Counted from the stretch's first letter, positions 1 through 8,708 are shown. The stretch: 64,000 bases of DNA from Conexibacter sp. DBS9H8 (GCF_023330685.1 NZ_CP097128.1:1426001-1490000), one strand, 5' to 3'. Notes: a model not told the origin generated them from the sequence alone. Translations and numbers: made by a program.

Positions 1-2013
1 CGGAACCGCAGGTGGCACCGACCCCGACGCCTGACCCGGCTGGAGAGACCTGACCGTCCCGAACGGCGCCTCCGCGACCGGGGGGACGTTCTCGCGGCCG
101 CGCAGCCGGTGCAGCGGCGCGAGCACGTGGCAGTACTCGAGCAGCCGGCGGTGGGCGGCCGGGTCGGCGTCACGGATCAGCGCGCCGACCGCCCAGCCGT
201 CGCCGGCCGGCCGGCAGCTGACGATCTCCACGCCGAGGGCGATTGGGAGCGGGTCGTCGCCAAGGGTGGGCAGGGAGACGAGGGCGCGAGCGTGGAGGCC
301 GACCGGGAGCGCGCTCCCCGTCCTCAGACCGATCCCGGCGGGAGTGAGGTCGGTGCTGTGGCAGATCAGGATCGCCGGTTCGAGGCCGGCGACGGTGAGG
401 GAGACGGGGGCGTGCAGGCTGACCCGGTATTGGGTGCGCAACTGGGAGCGGCCGCCGAGCCGGACGAGGGTGCGCAGCACGCGGCGGAGCTCGATCAGCG
501 CGAGGGTGGGGACGATCCAGCGCGCGATCCCGTGCACGGGCGGGAGCACCCCGACACCGAGGTCGGTGAGCAGACGGGCGATCACGCCGAGGGTGAGCGC
601 GCCGGCGACGGCGAGCAACAGGCGCAGCTGAGACAGGGCCGTCCAGCCGCCGACGTCGACGCCCTCCTTGGGGGTGACCCGGAAGGTCGTCCGCCCGGGA
701 TGGATCACGCAGCGCAGAGCCCGCCCGTAGATCTCGGCGGTGGAGAGCTCGAAGTGGGTCGTGTCGGCGATCCGCTGGTAGCCGCGGCAGAGGCCGCTGC
801 CGGCGCCGATCGACAGCAGCGTCGCTGGCGCCCACAGGAGGCCGAGCGTGGCGACGGTCGCATGCAGGGCGAGCTGTCCGCTCCACAGCATCGCCGCGAG
901 CGTCGCCAGGGTGAGCAGCCGCACCGGGCCAGCCAGGTAGGAGGTGAGGCTGCCGAAGTAGCTGAGCCGCTGGGCGACGGTCAGCCTCCGGGCCCACAGC
1001 GGCGACTGGCGCGTACCGAAGACGGCGAGGTTCCCGCGCGCCCAGCGGTCGCGCTGGAGCAGATAGCTGGCGAGGTCGTGGGGGGCGAGGCCCTGGATGA
1101 GCACCTCATCGTGGTAGCGGGTGCGCCAGCCGGCCTGGTGGAGCTTGATCGTCGTGTGGAAGTCCTCGGCGATCGTGTCGGTGGCAACCCCCCCGACCTC
1201 CCGGAGGGCGGCGCGGCGGATGACCGCACCCGAGCCGCACCAGAACGCCGCGTTGTGACGGTCCTTACCGGGCATAACAACCGAGAAGAACACCGACTGC
1301 TCGTGTCGGCCCGGCTCGTAGTGCTGCACCGAATCGTGGTTGGAGAAGTCGTGCGGGGTCTGTACGAGGGCGACCCGCGGGTCGTCGAAGTACCCGACGA
1401 GGGCGTCGAGGGTGTCGGGGAGCGGGACGTGGTCGGCGTCGAGGACGAGCACGAGCGTGCCTTCGGTCCGCTCGAGGGCGGAGTTGATATTGCCCGCCTT
1501 GGCGTGGGTCCGCTCGGTCCGGGTCAGGTAGCGGGCTCCGTACTGGGCGGCGAGGGCCGCGGCCTCGGGCCGGTGGCCGTCGTCGAGCAGGTAGGTGGTG
1601 TGGGGGTGACGCAGAGCGGCGCAGCCGATCAGGGTCGCTGAGAGCACCGACTCGGGCTCGTCATAGGTACACACGTACACGTCGACGGTCGGCGGCTCGG
1701 ACGTGCGGAGGGGCGGCCGGACCGCCGCGGGCCGCTCCCACCCGAACCACGTGAGCATCGCCAGGCTGTAGAGGCCGTAGGACTCGCAGACCAGCAGGAC
1801 AGTCGACAGCCACAGGTTGGCGCCCTGCGCGCTCCAGCCGATCCGCCAGACGAGGTAGACCACCCCCCAGCCGAGGGCGATCAGCGCGAGCAGCCGGAGG
1901 GTGCGAGGGTGGCGCTCCCACCAGCGCCCCCAGCGGGTCTGCGCCCGTTCACCGGGCCGTTCCGCCCCGATTTCCGGGCGGATCCCCAGCAGCAGCCATT
2001 TCCACCACGTCAT
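1..2013 (-). CDS. Cellulose-synthase-like GT2 glycosyltransferase with PilZ domain (3' end off window)
   Basis: Processive membrane glycosyltransferase of the BcsA type, which polymerises a beta-glucan from a UDP-sugar at the inner membrane. The frame is open from an ATG at 2013 to the left edge (671 codons), so the C-terminus is missing. Visible are N-terminal membrane segments (about residues 41-90), then the GT-A motifs: LLDDG (144-146), DADH (D192, D194), AEDFHT (E283, D284) and QRDRW (320-324). A PilZ-like stretch follows near residue 520, with RTQYR and DLTPAGIG matching RxxxR and D-x-S-x-x-G (Ser is Thr here), which implies c-di-GMP activation. A GGDEF protein is encoded immediately upstream on the same strand, which fits this control. 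The polymer made cannot be decided from sequence; it may be cellulose or another beta-glucan. Confidence 0.88.
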   Translation of the reverse strand, partial: MTWWKWLLLGIRPEIGAERPGERAQTRWGRWWERHPRTLRLLALIALGWGVVYLVWRIGWSAQGANLWLSTVLLVCESYGLYSLAMLTWFGWERPAAVRPPLRTSEPPTVDVYVCTYDEPESVLSATLIGCAALRHPHTTYLLDDGHRPEAAALAAQYGARYLTRTERTHAKAGNINSALERTEGTLVLVLDADHVPLPDTLDALVGYFDDPRVALVQTPHDFSNHDSVQHYEPGRHEQSVFFSVVMPGKDRHNAAFWCGSGAVIRRAALREVGGVATDTIAEDFHTTIKLHQAGWRTRYHDEVLIQGLAPHDLASYLLQRDRWARGNLAVFGTRQSPLWARRLTVAQRLSYFGSLTSYLAGPVRLLTLATLAAMLWSGQLALHATVATLGLLWAPATLLSIGAGSGLCRGYQRIADTTHFELSTAEIYGRALRCVIHPGRTTFRVTPKEGVDVGGWTALSQLRLLLAVAGALTLGVIARLLTDLGVGVLPPVHGIARWIVPTLALIELRRVLRTLVRLGGRSQLRTQYRVSLHAPVSLTVAGLEPAILICHSTDLTPAGIGLRTGSALPVGLHARALVSLPTLGDDPLPIALGVEIVSCRPAGDGWAVGALIRDADPAAHRRLLEYCHVLAPLHRLRGRENVPPVAEAPFGTVRSLQPGQASGSVPPAVP

Positions 2014-2083
2014 GTCCCCTGAGTCGTCGCCATCGCCCCCGTCCTTGCCTGTCCGGGCGCAGCGTCGTACACACGTCCAGGCT

Positions 2084-2983
2084 TCAGAGCGGGGCGAGCC
2101 GGGCGGCGTCGCCACCGGCGCGCTTGGCCTCATACATCGCCGCGTCGGCCCGGCGCAGAAGCGCCTCGGCACCGTCGCCCGTCCAGCTTGCGGCCCCGAC
2201 GCTGACGGTGACCCTCAACGAGGTCCCGTCGTCGGCGGCAGTGAACGGAGTGTTGGCGACGATGTCCCGGAACGCCTCGGCGACCTTGAGCGCCCCGGCC
2301 GGTCCGATATCGGCGAGCAGGGCGACGAACTCCTCACCGCCCCAGCGGGCGAGCACATCCTCACGCCGGGCGCGCGTGTGCAGGCGGGCGGCAACACCGC
2401 TCAGCACCCGGTCCCCGGCGTCGTGGCCGAAGGTGTCGTTGATGGCCTTGAACGAGTCGATGTCGAGCAGCACGACCGACAGGGCGGCCCCGCGGCGCTG
2501 GCTGCGGCTGATCAGCTCCGCGAGCTTGTCCGCGGCGGCCCGGCGGTTGAACAGCCGCGTGAGCGGGTCGATGAAGGCGAGCTGTTCGAGCTGCTCGTTG
2601 CGTGCGCGCAACTCGTCCTGGACCCGTTTGAGGCGGCGGGCGACTCCGACGCGCGCGAGCAGCTCCCGGCGCTCGAACGGCTTGCGCAGGTAGTCCAAGG
2701 CGCCCGCGGCAAGGCTCGCCGCCATGTGCCCGGCGTCCTCGACCCCGGTGAGGAAGATCACGGGAATCTCCGCCAGCTGAGGATCGGCTTGCAGCTGCGC
2801 GAGCACCTCGTGTCCGTTGAGGATCGGCATCTCATGGTCGAGCAGGATCACGTCCGGCACGTACTCGCGGGCGAGGGTGAGGGCGTCGGCCCCGTCCTCG
2901 GCGGTGAGGACGTCATATCCGGCCGTGCGCAGCGCCGTCTCGGCAGCGTGGCGGGCGACGATCGAATCGTCGGCGAGCAGCAC
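2084..2983 (-). CDS. Response regulator receiver-GGDEF diguanylate cyclase
   Basis: Makes c-di-GMP under phosphorelay control. A receiver domain (about 1-115, phospho-acceptor D49 in VILLDHEMP, K101 in RKPF) is followed by a short coiled linker and a GGDEF domain with an intact GGEEF active site (215-219). An RxxD inhibitory site (R206-D209) sits five residues before it, so product inhibition is expected. The GTG start at 2983 is the first plausible start, but it has no clear ribosome site and lies inside the overlapping CheW frame. The linker around 2985-3010 joins the CheW frame by a one-base shift, so the original gene may be one CheW-receiver-GGDEF protein (CheV-like with a cyclase). The neighbouring PilZ glycosyltransferase is a likely effector. 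Confidence 0.85.
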   Translation of the reverse strand: MLLADDSIVARHAAETALRTAGYDVLTAEDGADALTLAREYVPDVILLDHEMPILNGHEVLAQLQADPQLAEIPVIFLTGVEDAGHMAASLAAGALDYLRKPFERRELLARVGVARRLKRVQDELRARNEQLEQLAFIDPLTRLFNRRAAADKLAELISRSQRRGAALSVVLLDIDSFKAINDTFGHDAGDRVLSGVAARLHTRARREDVLARWGGEEFVALLADIGPAGALKVAEAFRDIVANTPFTAADDGTSLRVTVSVGAASWTGDGAEALLRRADAAMYEAKRAGGDAARLAPL

Positions 2984-3435
2984 CCGGCCGAGGCTCCCGC
3001 GGTCCGCCCCGGGGGCGTCGGCTCGGGTCCGCCGGTGGCCTCCTGTGCGGGGGCGGCGGCTCCCCGCAGGTGACGGGTGAGGACGGCGGGGTCGAGCAGG
3101 AGCGTGTCGGCGACGGTGCTGAGGACGGTCGGCGCAGCCTGGCCGGCCGGGGGCGCCTGGAGGTCGCTCGCACGCATCCTGAGGACTCCGGTCACCTCGT
3201 CGACGAGCAGGCCGAAGTCGAGACCTTCGCTGCGAAGGATGAGCAGGTGCGCGCCTGCGGGGGCGAGCAGCCCGAGCACCGGCAGCGATCGCCCGCTGAG
3301 GCTCACCAGGCCGCTGACGCCCGGGAGAGGGTCCGGCAGCGGGCGGATGCTCTCGCGCTCGAGGACCCGTGAGACGGCGCTGACGTCGATGCCGTAGCGG
3401 GTGTCCGCCGCGCGGAAGGTGACGATCGCCCTCAT
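2848..3435 (-). CDS. CheW-like chemotaxis coupling domain protein
   Basis: About the first 128 residues (MRAIVTF through HLRGAAAP) form a CheW-like domain, the adaptor that couples receptors to a CheA kinase. The ATG at 3435 overlaps the stop of the preceding degraded frame (ATGA). After a proline-rich linker (PEPTPPGRT) the frame turns into meaningless low-complexity sequence. From there the receiver-GGDEF homology continues one base out of phase. The shift falls on a C5/G4 run around 3000. Either two genes overlap by about 135 nt or a single CheV-like fusion is broken by an indel; I favour the latter. No cheA or receptor gene is in the window. Confidence 0.72.
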   Translation of the reverse strand: MRAIVTFRAADTRYGIDVSAVSRVLERESIRPLPDPLPGVSGLVSLSGRSLPVLGLLAPAGAHLLILRSEGLDFGLLVDEVTGVLRMRASDLQAPPAGQAAPTVLSTVADTLLLDPAVLTRHLRGAAAPAQEATGGPEPTPPGRTAGASAGCCSPTIRSSPATLPRRRCARPDMTSSPPRTGPTPSPSPASTCRT

Positions 3436-4008
3436 CGGTGGGGCGCGATCTTGTCGGCGAGGAGATGGACGAGTTCCTCGGGGCGGTAGCCACCCAGGCT
3501 CACGCCGAGGGTGGTCGGGTCGCTGCGGCCGAGGGCGTCCCAGGCCGCCCGGAAGGCGCGACCGGCGCCCGGGTCCCCGGCCGCTTCGAGGGCGAGCCCG
3601 AGGGCGAGCGGGGACGGCGGACCGGGTACGGGCGGGGACGGCGGAAGACAGTCAGCGGGGCTGGCCCGACCCGGGCGATCAGCGCCGGCAGGATGTCCTC
3701 GGCGAGGGTGCTCCACAGGGACACGTCCCGGAACCACGCGCTCTCATGCATCGATACGAGCGGGAGCAGGTCGTCGAGGGCGGGGCTGTCGGGGGCGATC
3801 GCGGCGGCTGCTGGGCGGCCCCGTTCTCACGGTCGGCGCGCGGCATCCCGTCGACGACGGCGCTCTCCCCGTCCTGGGTGAAGCAGATCCCGCCGGCGGC
3901 CCGCAGGCGAGCGAGCCCGTCGGCCCCATTCCGGACCATGCCCGTGAGGATGCAGCCGATCCGGCGGGTGCCCGCGTGCAGGATGTTCTGCCCGCCTGGG
4001 GGCGGCTC
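3432..4008 (-). pseudogene. Degraded cheB/cheR chemotaxis remnants
   Basis: Directly after the stop of the cupin-TPR gene the same frame encodes a CheB methylesterase C-terminus without its N-terminal part: RIGCILTGM, LARLRAAGG, and QDGESAVVDGMPRA (about 3850-3970). A second frame then carries a CheR methyltransferase N-terminal piece (LDDLLPLVSMHESAWFRD, about 3700-3800). A third frame carries a TPR-like tail (LALGLALEAAGDPGAGRAF) that stops at 3432, overlapping the CheW start. The SAM-binding core of CheR is absent. No single frame gives a complete enzyme, so I read this as deletion and frameshift decay of a cheB-cheR pair. Assembly error is an alternative for the frame shifts but not for the missing domains. 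Confidence 0.6.
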
Positions 4009-4532
4009 TCAGCGCGAACTGTCGGTGCTCGGCACGTCGATGAGCTCCCGGAACTCCGGCAGGTCCGCCAGGGCGTTGAGATCCGCATCGTCGCGGGCGA
4101 AGCGGGCGAGTTCGGGCATCAACGCGACGGCGCTGCGCAGGTGCGCGAGCGCGTCGGCGTGGCGGCCGAGCCGGCTTTCGCTGCAGGCGACGTTGTAGAG
4201 CAGCTCCGGGTAGGCGACCTCCCCGGCGAGCAGCGACTCGGCGCGGGCGATCAGCTCCTCGTGGCGGCCGGCCTCCATCAGGGGACGCAGCGGCGACCAC
4301 AGCTCCCACCCGCCGGGCCGGTAGGCCTCACCCTCCGGCCGCCGCCGATCGCGAGGATCGTCGTCGGCGCGGTCTCGGCAAACGCGGTGCGCATGACGCC
4401 GGGGCGGACGTGGACGAAGGTGCCGGCCGGGGCGCGGTGGCTCTCCCCGGCGAGCTCGAAGCGCGCGCTGCCGGTCAGCACGAGGTAGAGCTCGTCGAAC
4501 TCCTCCAGGTGTGCGACGCCGTAGTCGGCCAT
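4009..4532 (-). pseudogene. Cupin-TPR protein, broken by one frameshift
   Basis: An N-terminal cupin barrel (HLEEFDELYLVLTGSARF to TAPTTILAIGG) starts at an ATG (4532) preceded by AGGAGG at good spacing. The frame then fails near 4335-4350, in a GGC-repeat/GC run. The expected continuation, a tetratricopeptide part (AYRPGGWELWSPL then NVACSESRLGRHADALAHL), runs in another frame to the TGA at 4009. The two halves together match a small cupin plus TPR protein that I recall as common in Thermoleophilia; its function is unknown. The gene is either a recent pseudogene or carries a one-base sequence error. Confidence 0.6.
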
Positions 4533-4607
4533 CAGCGGCTCCTCCTCTCATGTGGGGTTCGGCCCGCTCGCAGCCTACCGGCCGACCGGGGCAGGGTGAC
4601 GCCGCTT

Positions 4608-5825
4608 TCAGGATTCGCTGTCCGGCGCGCGGGTCGGGAGGCCGAGCCGTTCGGTGAGGGTGGGGACGAGGCTCCCCTGCACGGTGACGGAGACGAGCAC
4701 GACGACGACGACGATCCCGAACAGCCGTCCGGCCTGGGCCGGATGGGCGGCGAGGATGAAGGTGCCCAGGAGGATCGGCACCGCGCCCTTGAGCCCGGCC
4801 GCGAGGACGAAGATCCGCTCGTTGCGGTCGAGCCGGGCGGGGAGCAGGCAGAGCCCGACGAGGACGGGGCGGATCACCAGGGCCAGGGCGAGGGCGATCA
4901 CGAGCCCGGGCCCCCAGACGTCGGGGTGGGTGAGGCTCGCGAGGTTGACCATCAGCCCGAGCACGATGAACGCGACGATCTCGCCAAGGCTGGCGAGCGC
5001 GGCGTGGAACTGCTCGATCTCCCGCCGGTAGCGGGCCGGACGGTCGCCCAGGACGATCCCGGCGACGAACACGGCGAGAAACCCTGAGCCGTGGGCGAGC
5101 GAGGCGGCCCCGAACAGTACGAGCACACCGGTGAGCGTGCGCAGCGGATAGAGGCCCTCGCTCGGCAGTGACACGTGGCGCATGTGCCAGCCGAGCGCGA
5201 GGCCGCCGATCACGCCGACCGCCGCGCCGATTCCCATCTGCAGGCCGAACGTGCCGGCGACATGCCCGAGCGCGCCGGGGCCGATCGCGCCCGCGCCGAG
5301 CAGGCTCGCCATCAGCGCGATCCCGACAGGGTCGTTGGCGCCTGATTCGCCCTCGAGGATCGTGCTGCTGTGGCCGGCAATCTCACGCCGGCCGAGGACG
5401 GAGAAGACGACGGCCGGGTCGGTCGGGGAGACCGCGGTGGCGACGAGCAACGCCTCATACCACGTCAGGTCGAAGCCGAGGTGGATGAGCAGGCCGGTCG
5501 CCGCGACGGTGAGAAAGGTGCCGAGCACGCCGACGACGGTGATCGGGGCCGCCGCGGCCCGAAACCGCCGCCAGCCGATCTGGCGGCCGCCGTCAAAGAG
5601 GATGAAGACGAGCGCGACGCTGACGATCCGCTCCACGAGCCGGTCCGGGGGTGGCCCCAGGCCGCTGATCAGCTGCCGGGCGAGGGCGGCCGCGACCAGG
5701 AAGACGACCGGGAGGGGGATCCGGATGCGCTCGCCCGCCCGGTTGAGCAGCACCGCCGCGAGGCCAGTGCCGGCGACCACGAGCACGGCCAGCCCAAAGC
5801 TTGCGGACTCGCTCACAGACAGCAC
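4608..5825 (-). CDS. CPA1/NhaP-type cation:proton antiporter
   Basis: A 405-residue polytopic membrane protein with about 11-12 hydrophobic segments. It exchanges Na+ or K+ for protons at the cytoplasmic membrane. The family signature is clear: AVSPTDPAVVFSVLG and EGESGANDPVGIAL, the latter with the ion-binding Asn-Asp. It lacks the C-terminal RCK/TrkA-C regulatory domain found in longer NhaP2 relatives. The start is a GTG at 5825, right after AAGGAG; a second in-frame GTG (5816) has better spacing and is equally possible. It stands alone between a cupin-TPR gene and a divergent PPOX gene. Ion specificity cannot be read from the sequence. Confidence 0.9.
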   Translation of the reverse strand: MLSVSESASFGLAVLVVAGTGLAAVLLNRAGERIRIPLPVVFLVAAALARQLISGLGPPPDRLVERIVSVALVFILFDGGRQIGWRRFRAAAAPITVVGVLGTFLTVAATGLLIHLGFDLTWYEALLVATAVSPTDPAVVFSVLGRREIAGHSSTILEGESGANDPVGIALMASLLGAGAIGPGALGHVAGTFGLQMGIGAAVGVIGGLALGWHMRHVSLPSEGLYPLRTLTGVLVLFGAASLAHGSGFLAVFVAGIVLGDRPARYRREIEQFHAALASLGEIVAFIVLGLMVNLASLTHPDVWGPGLVIALALALVIRPVLVGLCLLPARLDRNERIFVLAAGLKGAVPILLGTFILAAHPAQAGRLFGIVVVVVLVSVTVQGSLVPTLTERLGLPTRAPDSES

Positions 5826-6023
5826 GCTCCTTGTGGTCGGGCAGGGACAGAGAATGCCGACCAGGCTTCCCGGCGCACCGGGGATAACCCTAGCGGTCCG
5901 GTGGTCCGTGCCGCGCGCCCGGCGGGATCGTTACGGACGCTGGTGGGGCCGCGAGGGACGGTCAGCTGCGAGGATCCGCGCCGTGTTCGAAACGCTGAGT
6001 GTCTCTGGCGCGGTCGGCGTGGG

Positions 6024-6446
6024 GTGAGGCTCACCTCCGCCGAGGCCCGGGCCCGGCTGCTCGCCCACGATCACGGTGTCCTCGCCACCGTGCACTCGAC
6101 CCGGGGCGTGGACGCGGTGCCGTGTGTCTACGCCGTCGACGGGGACGGCCACCTCGCCGTGCCCGTCGATCAGATCAAGCCCAAGCGGCCAGGACCGCTC
6201 CAGCGGGAGCGCAACCTCGCCCGCGACCCGCGCGCGACGCTGCTGATCGACCACTGGGACCCGGTCGACTGGACGCGGCTGTGGTGGGTGCGGGCGAACC
6301 TCCTGGCGGTCCCCGCCGATCCGGCGCGGTCCGCCGCGCTCGGGGACCGTCTCCGTCAGCGCTACCCGCCCTACCGGGCCGCCGTCTGGGACCGTCTGCT
6401 CGTGTTTGAGATCGTCGCCGTGAGCGGGTGGGCCGGGTCGGCGTGA
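6024..6446 (+). CDS. PPOX-class (F420-dependent type) oxidoreductase
   Basis: A 140-residue split-barrel flavin/F420-binding protein of the pyridoxamine-5'-phosphate-oxidase superfamily. Motifs include HGVLATVHSTRGVDAVPCVYAVD, the KPKRPGPLQRERNL segment typical of the actinobacterial TIGR03668-like group, and DHWDPVDWTRLWWVRA. Known relatives use deazaflavin F420 or act as F420/FMN-binding reductases; the substrate is unknown. The start chosen is GTG at 6024, since the frame upstream shows no homology. The gene is single and converges with the glyoxalase-family gene. Confidence 0.75.
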   Translation: MRLTSAEARARLLAHDHGVLATVHSTRGVDAVPCVYAVDGDGHLAVPVDQIKPKRPGPLQRERNLARDPRATLLIDHWDPVDWTRLWWVRANLLAVPADPARSAALGDRLRQRYPPYRAAVWDRLLVFEIVAVSGWAGSA

Positions 6447-6459
6447 GGCGGTCCGCTGC

Positions 6460-7193
6460 TCAGCCGTCGTGATTGACCGACTCGATGTTGTGTCCGTCGG
6501 GATCGAGAATGAAGGCGGCGTAGTAACGGGGTGATAGTCCCGCTCACCCGGGCCGCCGTGGTCCGCATACCCCGCGGCGAGGGCGCTGGCGTGGAAGGCG
6601 TCGACGGTCGCGTTGTCGGCGGCGGAGAAGGCGATGTGCGCGGGTGGGGTGAGCGGGCGCCCATCGGAGACGAGCGAGAGGCTGAAGTCGCCGCCGAGCA
6701 GCTGGACGTGGCCGGGCTCCTGCACGCCGGTCCGCAACCCGGTGTGCGGGGCGATCGCGCCGTAGAAGCGCGACGACGCGGCGGGGTCCCGGACCCGGAG
6801 CCAGAGATGGTCGATGTGGCCGTCGGGCACGTGCGGCTCCCGGCCGGTGTGAACCGCCTCGACGTGGTTGCCGTCGGGGTCGAGCAGGAAGGCGCCGTAG
6901 TGGTCGGACCGGTCGGCGGTTCGCGGACCCGGCGGGCCGGCGGCCCGGTGGCCCGCGTCGACTCCGGCCTGCCAGAAGGCGTCCACCGCCGCGCGGGACG
7001 GCGCACGGAAGCCGACGTGCAGACCGCAGATGACCGGGTGTCGCGCGTCGCTCGGGCCGATCCAGAAGTCCTCCCACCCGATCATGTCCGCCCCCGTGTA
7101 GCTCGGTTGGGCCCCGAGGGCCGACAGCAGCGTGCGGTAGAACCGCTCGGATGCGGGGAAGTCGCCGACGGCCACTCCGACGTGATCGAACAC
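6460..7193 (-). pseudogene. VOC (glyoxalase/bleomycin-resistance) family protein, C-terminal frameshift
   Basis: Two tandem vicinal-oxygen-chelate modules. The first is FDHVGVAVGDFPASERFYRTLL to LLDPDGNHVEAVH. The second is IDHLWLRVRDPAASSRFYG to the expected FILDPDGHNIESVNHDG. The second module's last strand is out of frame: around 6527-6531 a run of four C (minus strand) would need five to read YYAAFILDPDG and stop at 6460. As written the frame runs on uselessly to 5931. Start is GTG at 7193. Metal-binding His/Glu positions of the family are present in the first module. One base lost in a homopolymer may be mutation or sequencing error. Confidence 0.62.
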
Positions 7194-7381
7194 CGAGCGA
7201 GCGTACCGGCCGGCTCTCCCGATGCGCGGTGCCCTGCAGCTGGCGCGGTACCGGCGACGGTGCGCGTCGCGCCAATGCGTGATCCTTCGCCGATACATAC
7301 GCAGGGTCGAGCGCATGGTGGTTATCAGCTCACGGCACTGATCGAGAGGTTGGGCAAACGGCGCGCGGTGGGCTGGCGTGG

Positions 7382-8110
7382 TCAGGTCCGGCGCATGGTG
7401 ACCTGCCACAGCCGGCGGGGGAGGTTGCCTTCCTCAAAGGCGGTGATGTCCTCAAGCGCAAAGCCCTCCGCCAGGCGGTCGACGAGGGCCTGGGTGAAGA
7501 AGTGGACGACGAAGCCGCCGTTCTCATAGAGGTTGTCGCCGAGGTCGCGGCCGGTTCCGTAGTCGGCATCGCCGGTATGGCGCGCGGTGTAGATGCACAG
7601 CCCGCCGGGTTCCAGGACGCGGTGGACCTCGCTAGCCAGGGCGGCAAGCTCGTCGCTGGAGAGGGCCATCGTGAAGAGCATGTGCGCGTAGCAGGCGTCA
7701 AAGGATCGGTCGGGAAAGGGCAGCGGCTGGCGGACGTCATGCACGGTGGTCGCCAGCAGCGGTGAGAGTTCGGGTCCGGCCTCTGCGGTGATCTGGGCCA
7801 GTCCGCCGGGGGCGTAGTCGGTGGCGTGCACATGCAGGCCTGCGCGTAGGAATGCGAGCGTGTCGCGGCCCTGGCCGGCGCCGAGTTCGAGCACCCGGGT
7901 GAGCTGCTCGGCGCTGAAGCGCTCGGTTGCGTAGCGTCCGGGTTGGCTGGGCTCTGCTCCGTACATGCCGGGCCGTGCGGTCAGGGTGCTTTGCCAGTGC
8001 TCGCGCTGAGCGGCGATCAGTCCTGCGGCGCCGTCAGCCGGGGTCGGGTTGCCGGCCAGGGTTGCGTGGGTGATCGTCGTGGGTTCGCGGGGCGGGTGAG
8101 TGTCGCTCAT
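7382..8110 (-). CDS. Class I SAM-dependent methyltransferase
   Basis: A 242-residue Rossmann methyltransferase. The SAM-binding loop is VLELGAGQGRDTLAF, followed by the acidic loop HATDYAPGG and later motifs DVRQPLPFPDRSFDACYAHMLF and VLEPGGLCIYTARH. The pattern matches thiopurine/tellurite-resistance-like small methyltransferases, but the acceptor is unknown. Its ATG overlaps the stop of the SHOCT gene (ATGA), so it is the last gene of the arsR-glutaredoxin-SHOCT-methyltransferase operon. That suggests a role in metalloid, mercury or thiol stress (inference from context). Confidence 0.8.
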   Translation of the reverse strand: MSDTHPPREPTTITHATLAGNPTPADGAAGLIAAQREHWQSTLTARPGMYGAEPSQPGRYATERFSAEQLTRVLELGAGQGRDTLAFLRAGLHVHATDYAPGGLAQITAEAGPELSPLLATTVHDVRQPLPFPDRSFDACYAHMLFTMALSSDELAALASEVHRVLEPGGLCIYTARHTGDADYGTGRDLGDNLYENGGFVVHFFTQALVDRLAEGFALEDITAFEEGNLPRRLWQVTMRRT

Positions 8111-8415
8111 GGCCGTCGCCCGTGGGTCTTCTCGGCTGGTTCGGTGCGCAGTAGCCCGTCCAGGCGGCGTTCGAACTCGTCGGCGTCGATCTCACTGTGG
8201 GCGTAGCGATCTCGCAGGGTGACCAGCGGATCGGCGCCCGCGCGGCTGACGGCTGGTCCAATGTCGGCGCGTCTGGGACTGGACGGGCCACAGTGCGGCA
8301 CGCGTCCCGCGCGGTGTAGCCCTACACGGGCGAGGCCGATCATGACCATGGCCATGATCGCCATCACGGCCAGCATCACGAGCGGCCAGGGAAAGCCGTA
8401 TCCCATCTGCATCAT
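8107..8415 (-). CDS. Small SHOCT-domain membrane protein
   Basis: A 102-residue protein with one N-terminal transmembrane helix (about 8-28, PLVMLAVMAIMAMVMIGLA) and a C-terminal SHOCT motif (DPLVTLRDRYAHSEIDADEFERRLDGLL). SHOCT is a short oligomerisation module often at the end of small membrane proteins in stress or export operons. The first of two consecutive ATGs (8415) is preceded by GAGG at about 7 nt and overlaps the stop of the glutaredoxin-like frame. The stop overlaps the methyltransferase start. Function unknown. Confidence 0.75.
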   Translation of the reverse strand: MMQMGYGFPWPLVMLAVMAIMAMVMIGLARVGLHRAGRVPHCGPSSPRRADIGPAVSRAGADPLVTLRDRYAHSEIDADEFERRLDGLLRTEPAEKTHGRRP

Positions 8416-8708
8416 TTCGTTGCCTCTTGATTGGTCATGTGGGTGTGGGTCTCGCCCTCCGGTGAGACCGGGATCTGGCCGAGGGAGATCGCCAGCGTGG
8501 TCACCTGCGCCCCCGCGGCGGCGGGATCCGTTCGCGGCGAGGAGCACCGGCAGTGAGCGGAACCCAAGTCCCGTGATCTCCTCAAAGGCGTCCGGGTCGC
8601 GGGTGATGTCACGAACGTCGACCGGGATGTCGGAGTCGGAGAGTTGAGCGGCGACGCTGCGACGGGCGAGGAAGCAGGTGCGGCAATAGAGGGGACGTGT
8701 GAGCTCAC
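8412..8708 (-). pseudogene. Glutaredoxin-like protein with two compensating frame breaks
   Basis: The frame bounded by the GTG at 8708 (overlapping the arsR stop, GTGA) and the TGA at 8412 (overlapping the next ATG) is where a coupled gene should be. The thioredoxin-fold core, however, lies one base off in the middle: LYCRTCFLARRSV with a CxxC redox pair, then PVDVRDITRDPDAF and GFRSLPVLLAANG. Shifts at a C run (about 8690-8694) and near 8524-8535 would restore one reading: MSSHVP, the core, then AQVTTLAISLGQIPV. A real double frameshift in a gene with intact coupling at both ends seems less likely than base-call errors, but both remain open. Confidence 0.55.

Noticed and set aside
109-1641. 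510-residue open frame on the plus strand
   Set aside because: It is antisense to the PilZ glycosyltransferase, whose motifs are all in frame on the minus strand; the plus-strand product is charged low-complexity sequence with no homology.
2985-3010. Programmed frameshift between CheW and receiver
   Set aside because: A C5/G4 run is present, but there is no stimulating structure or conserved slippery heptamer that I can identify, and similar breaks occur nearby in unrelated genes. Mutation or base-call error is simpler.
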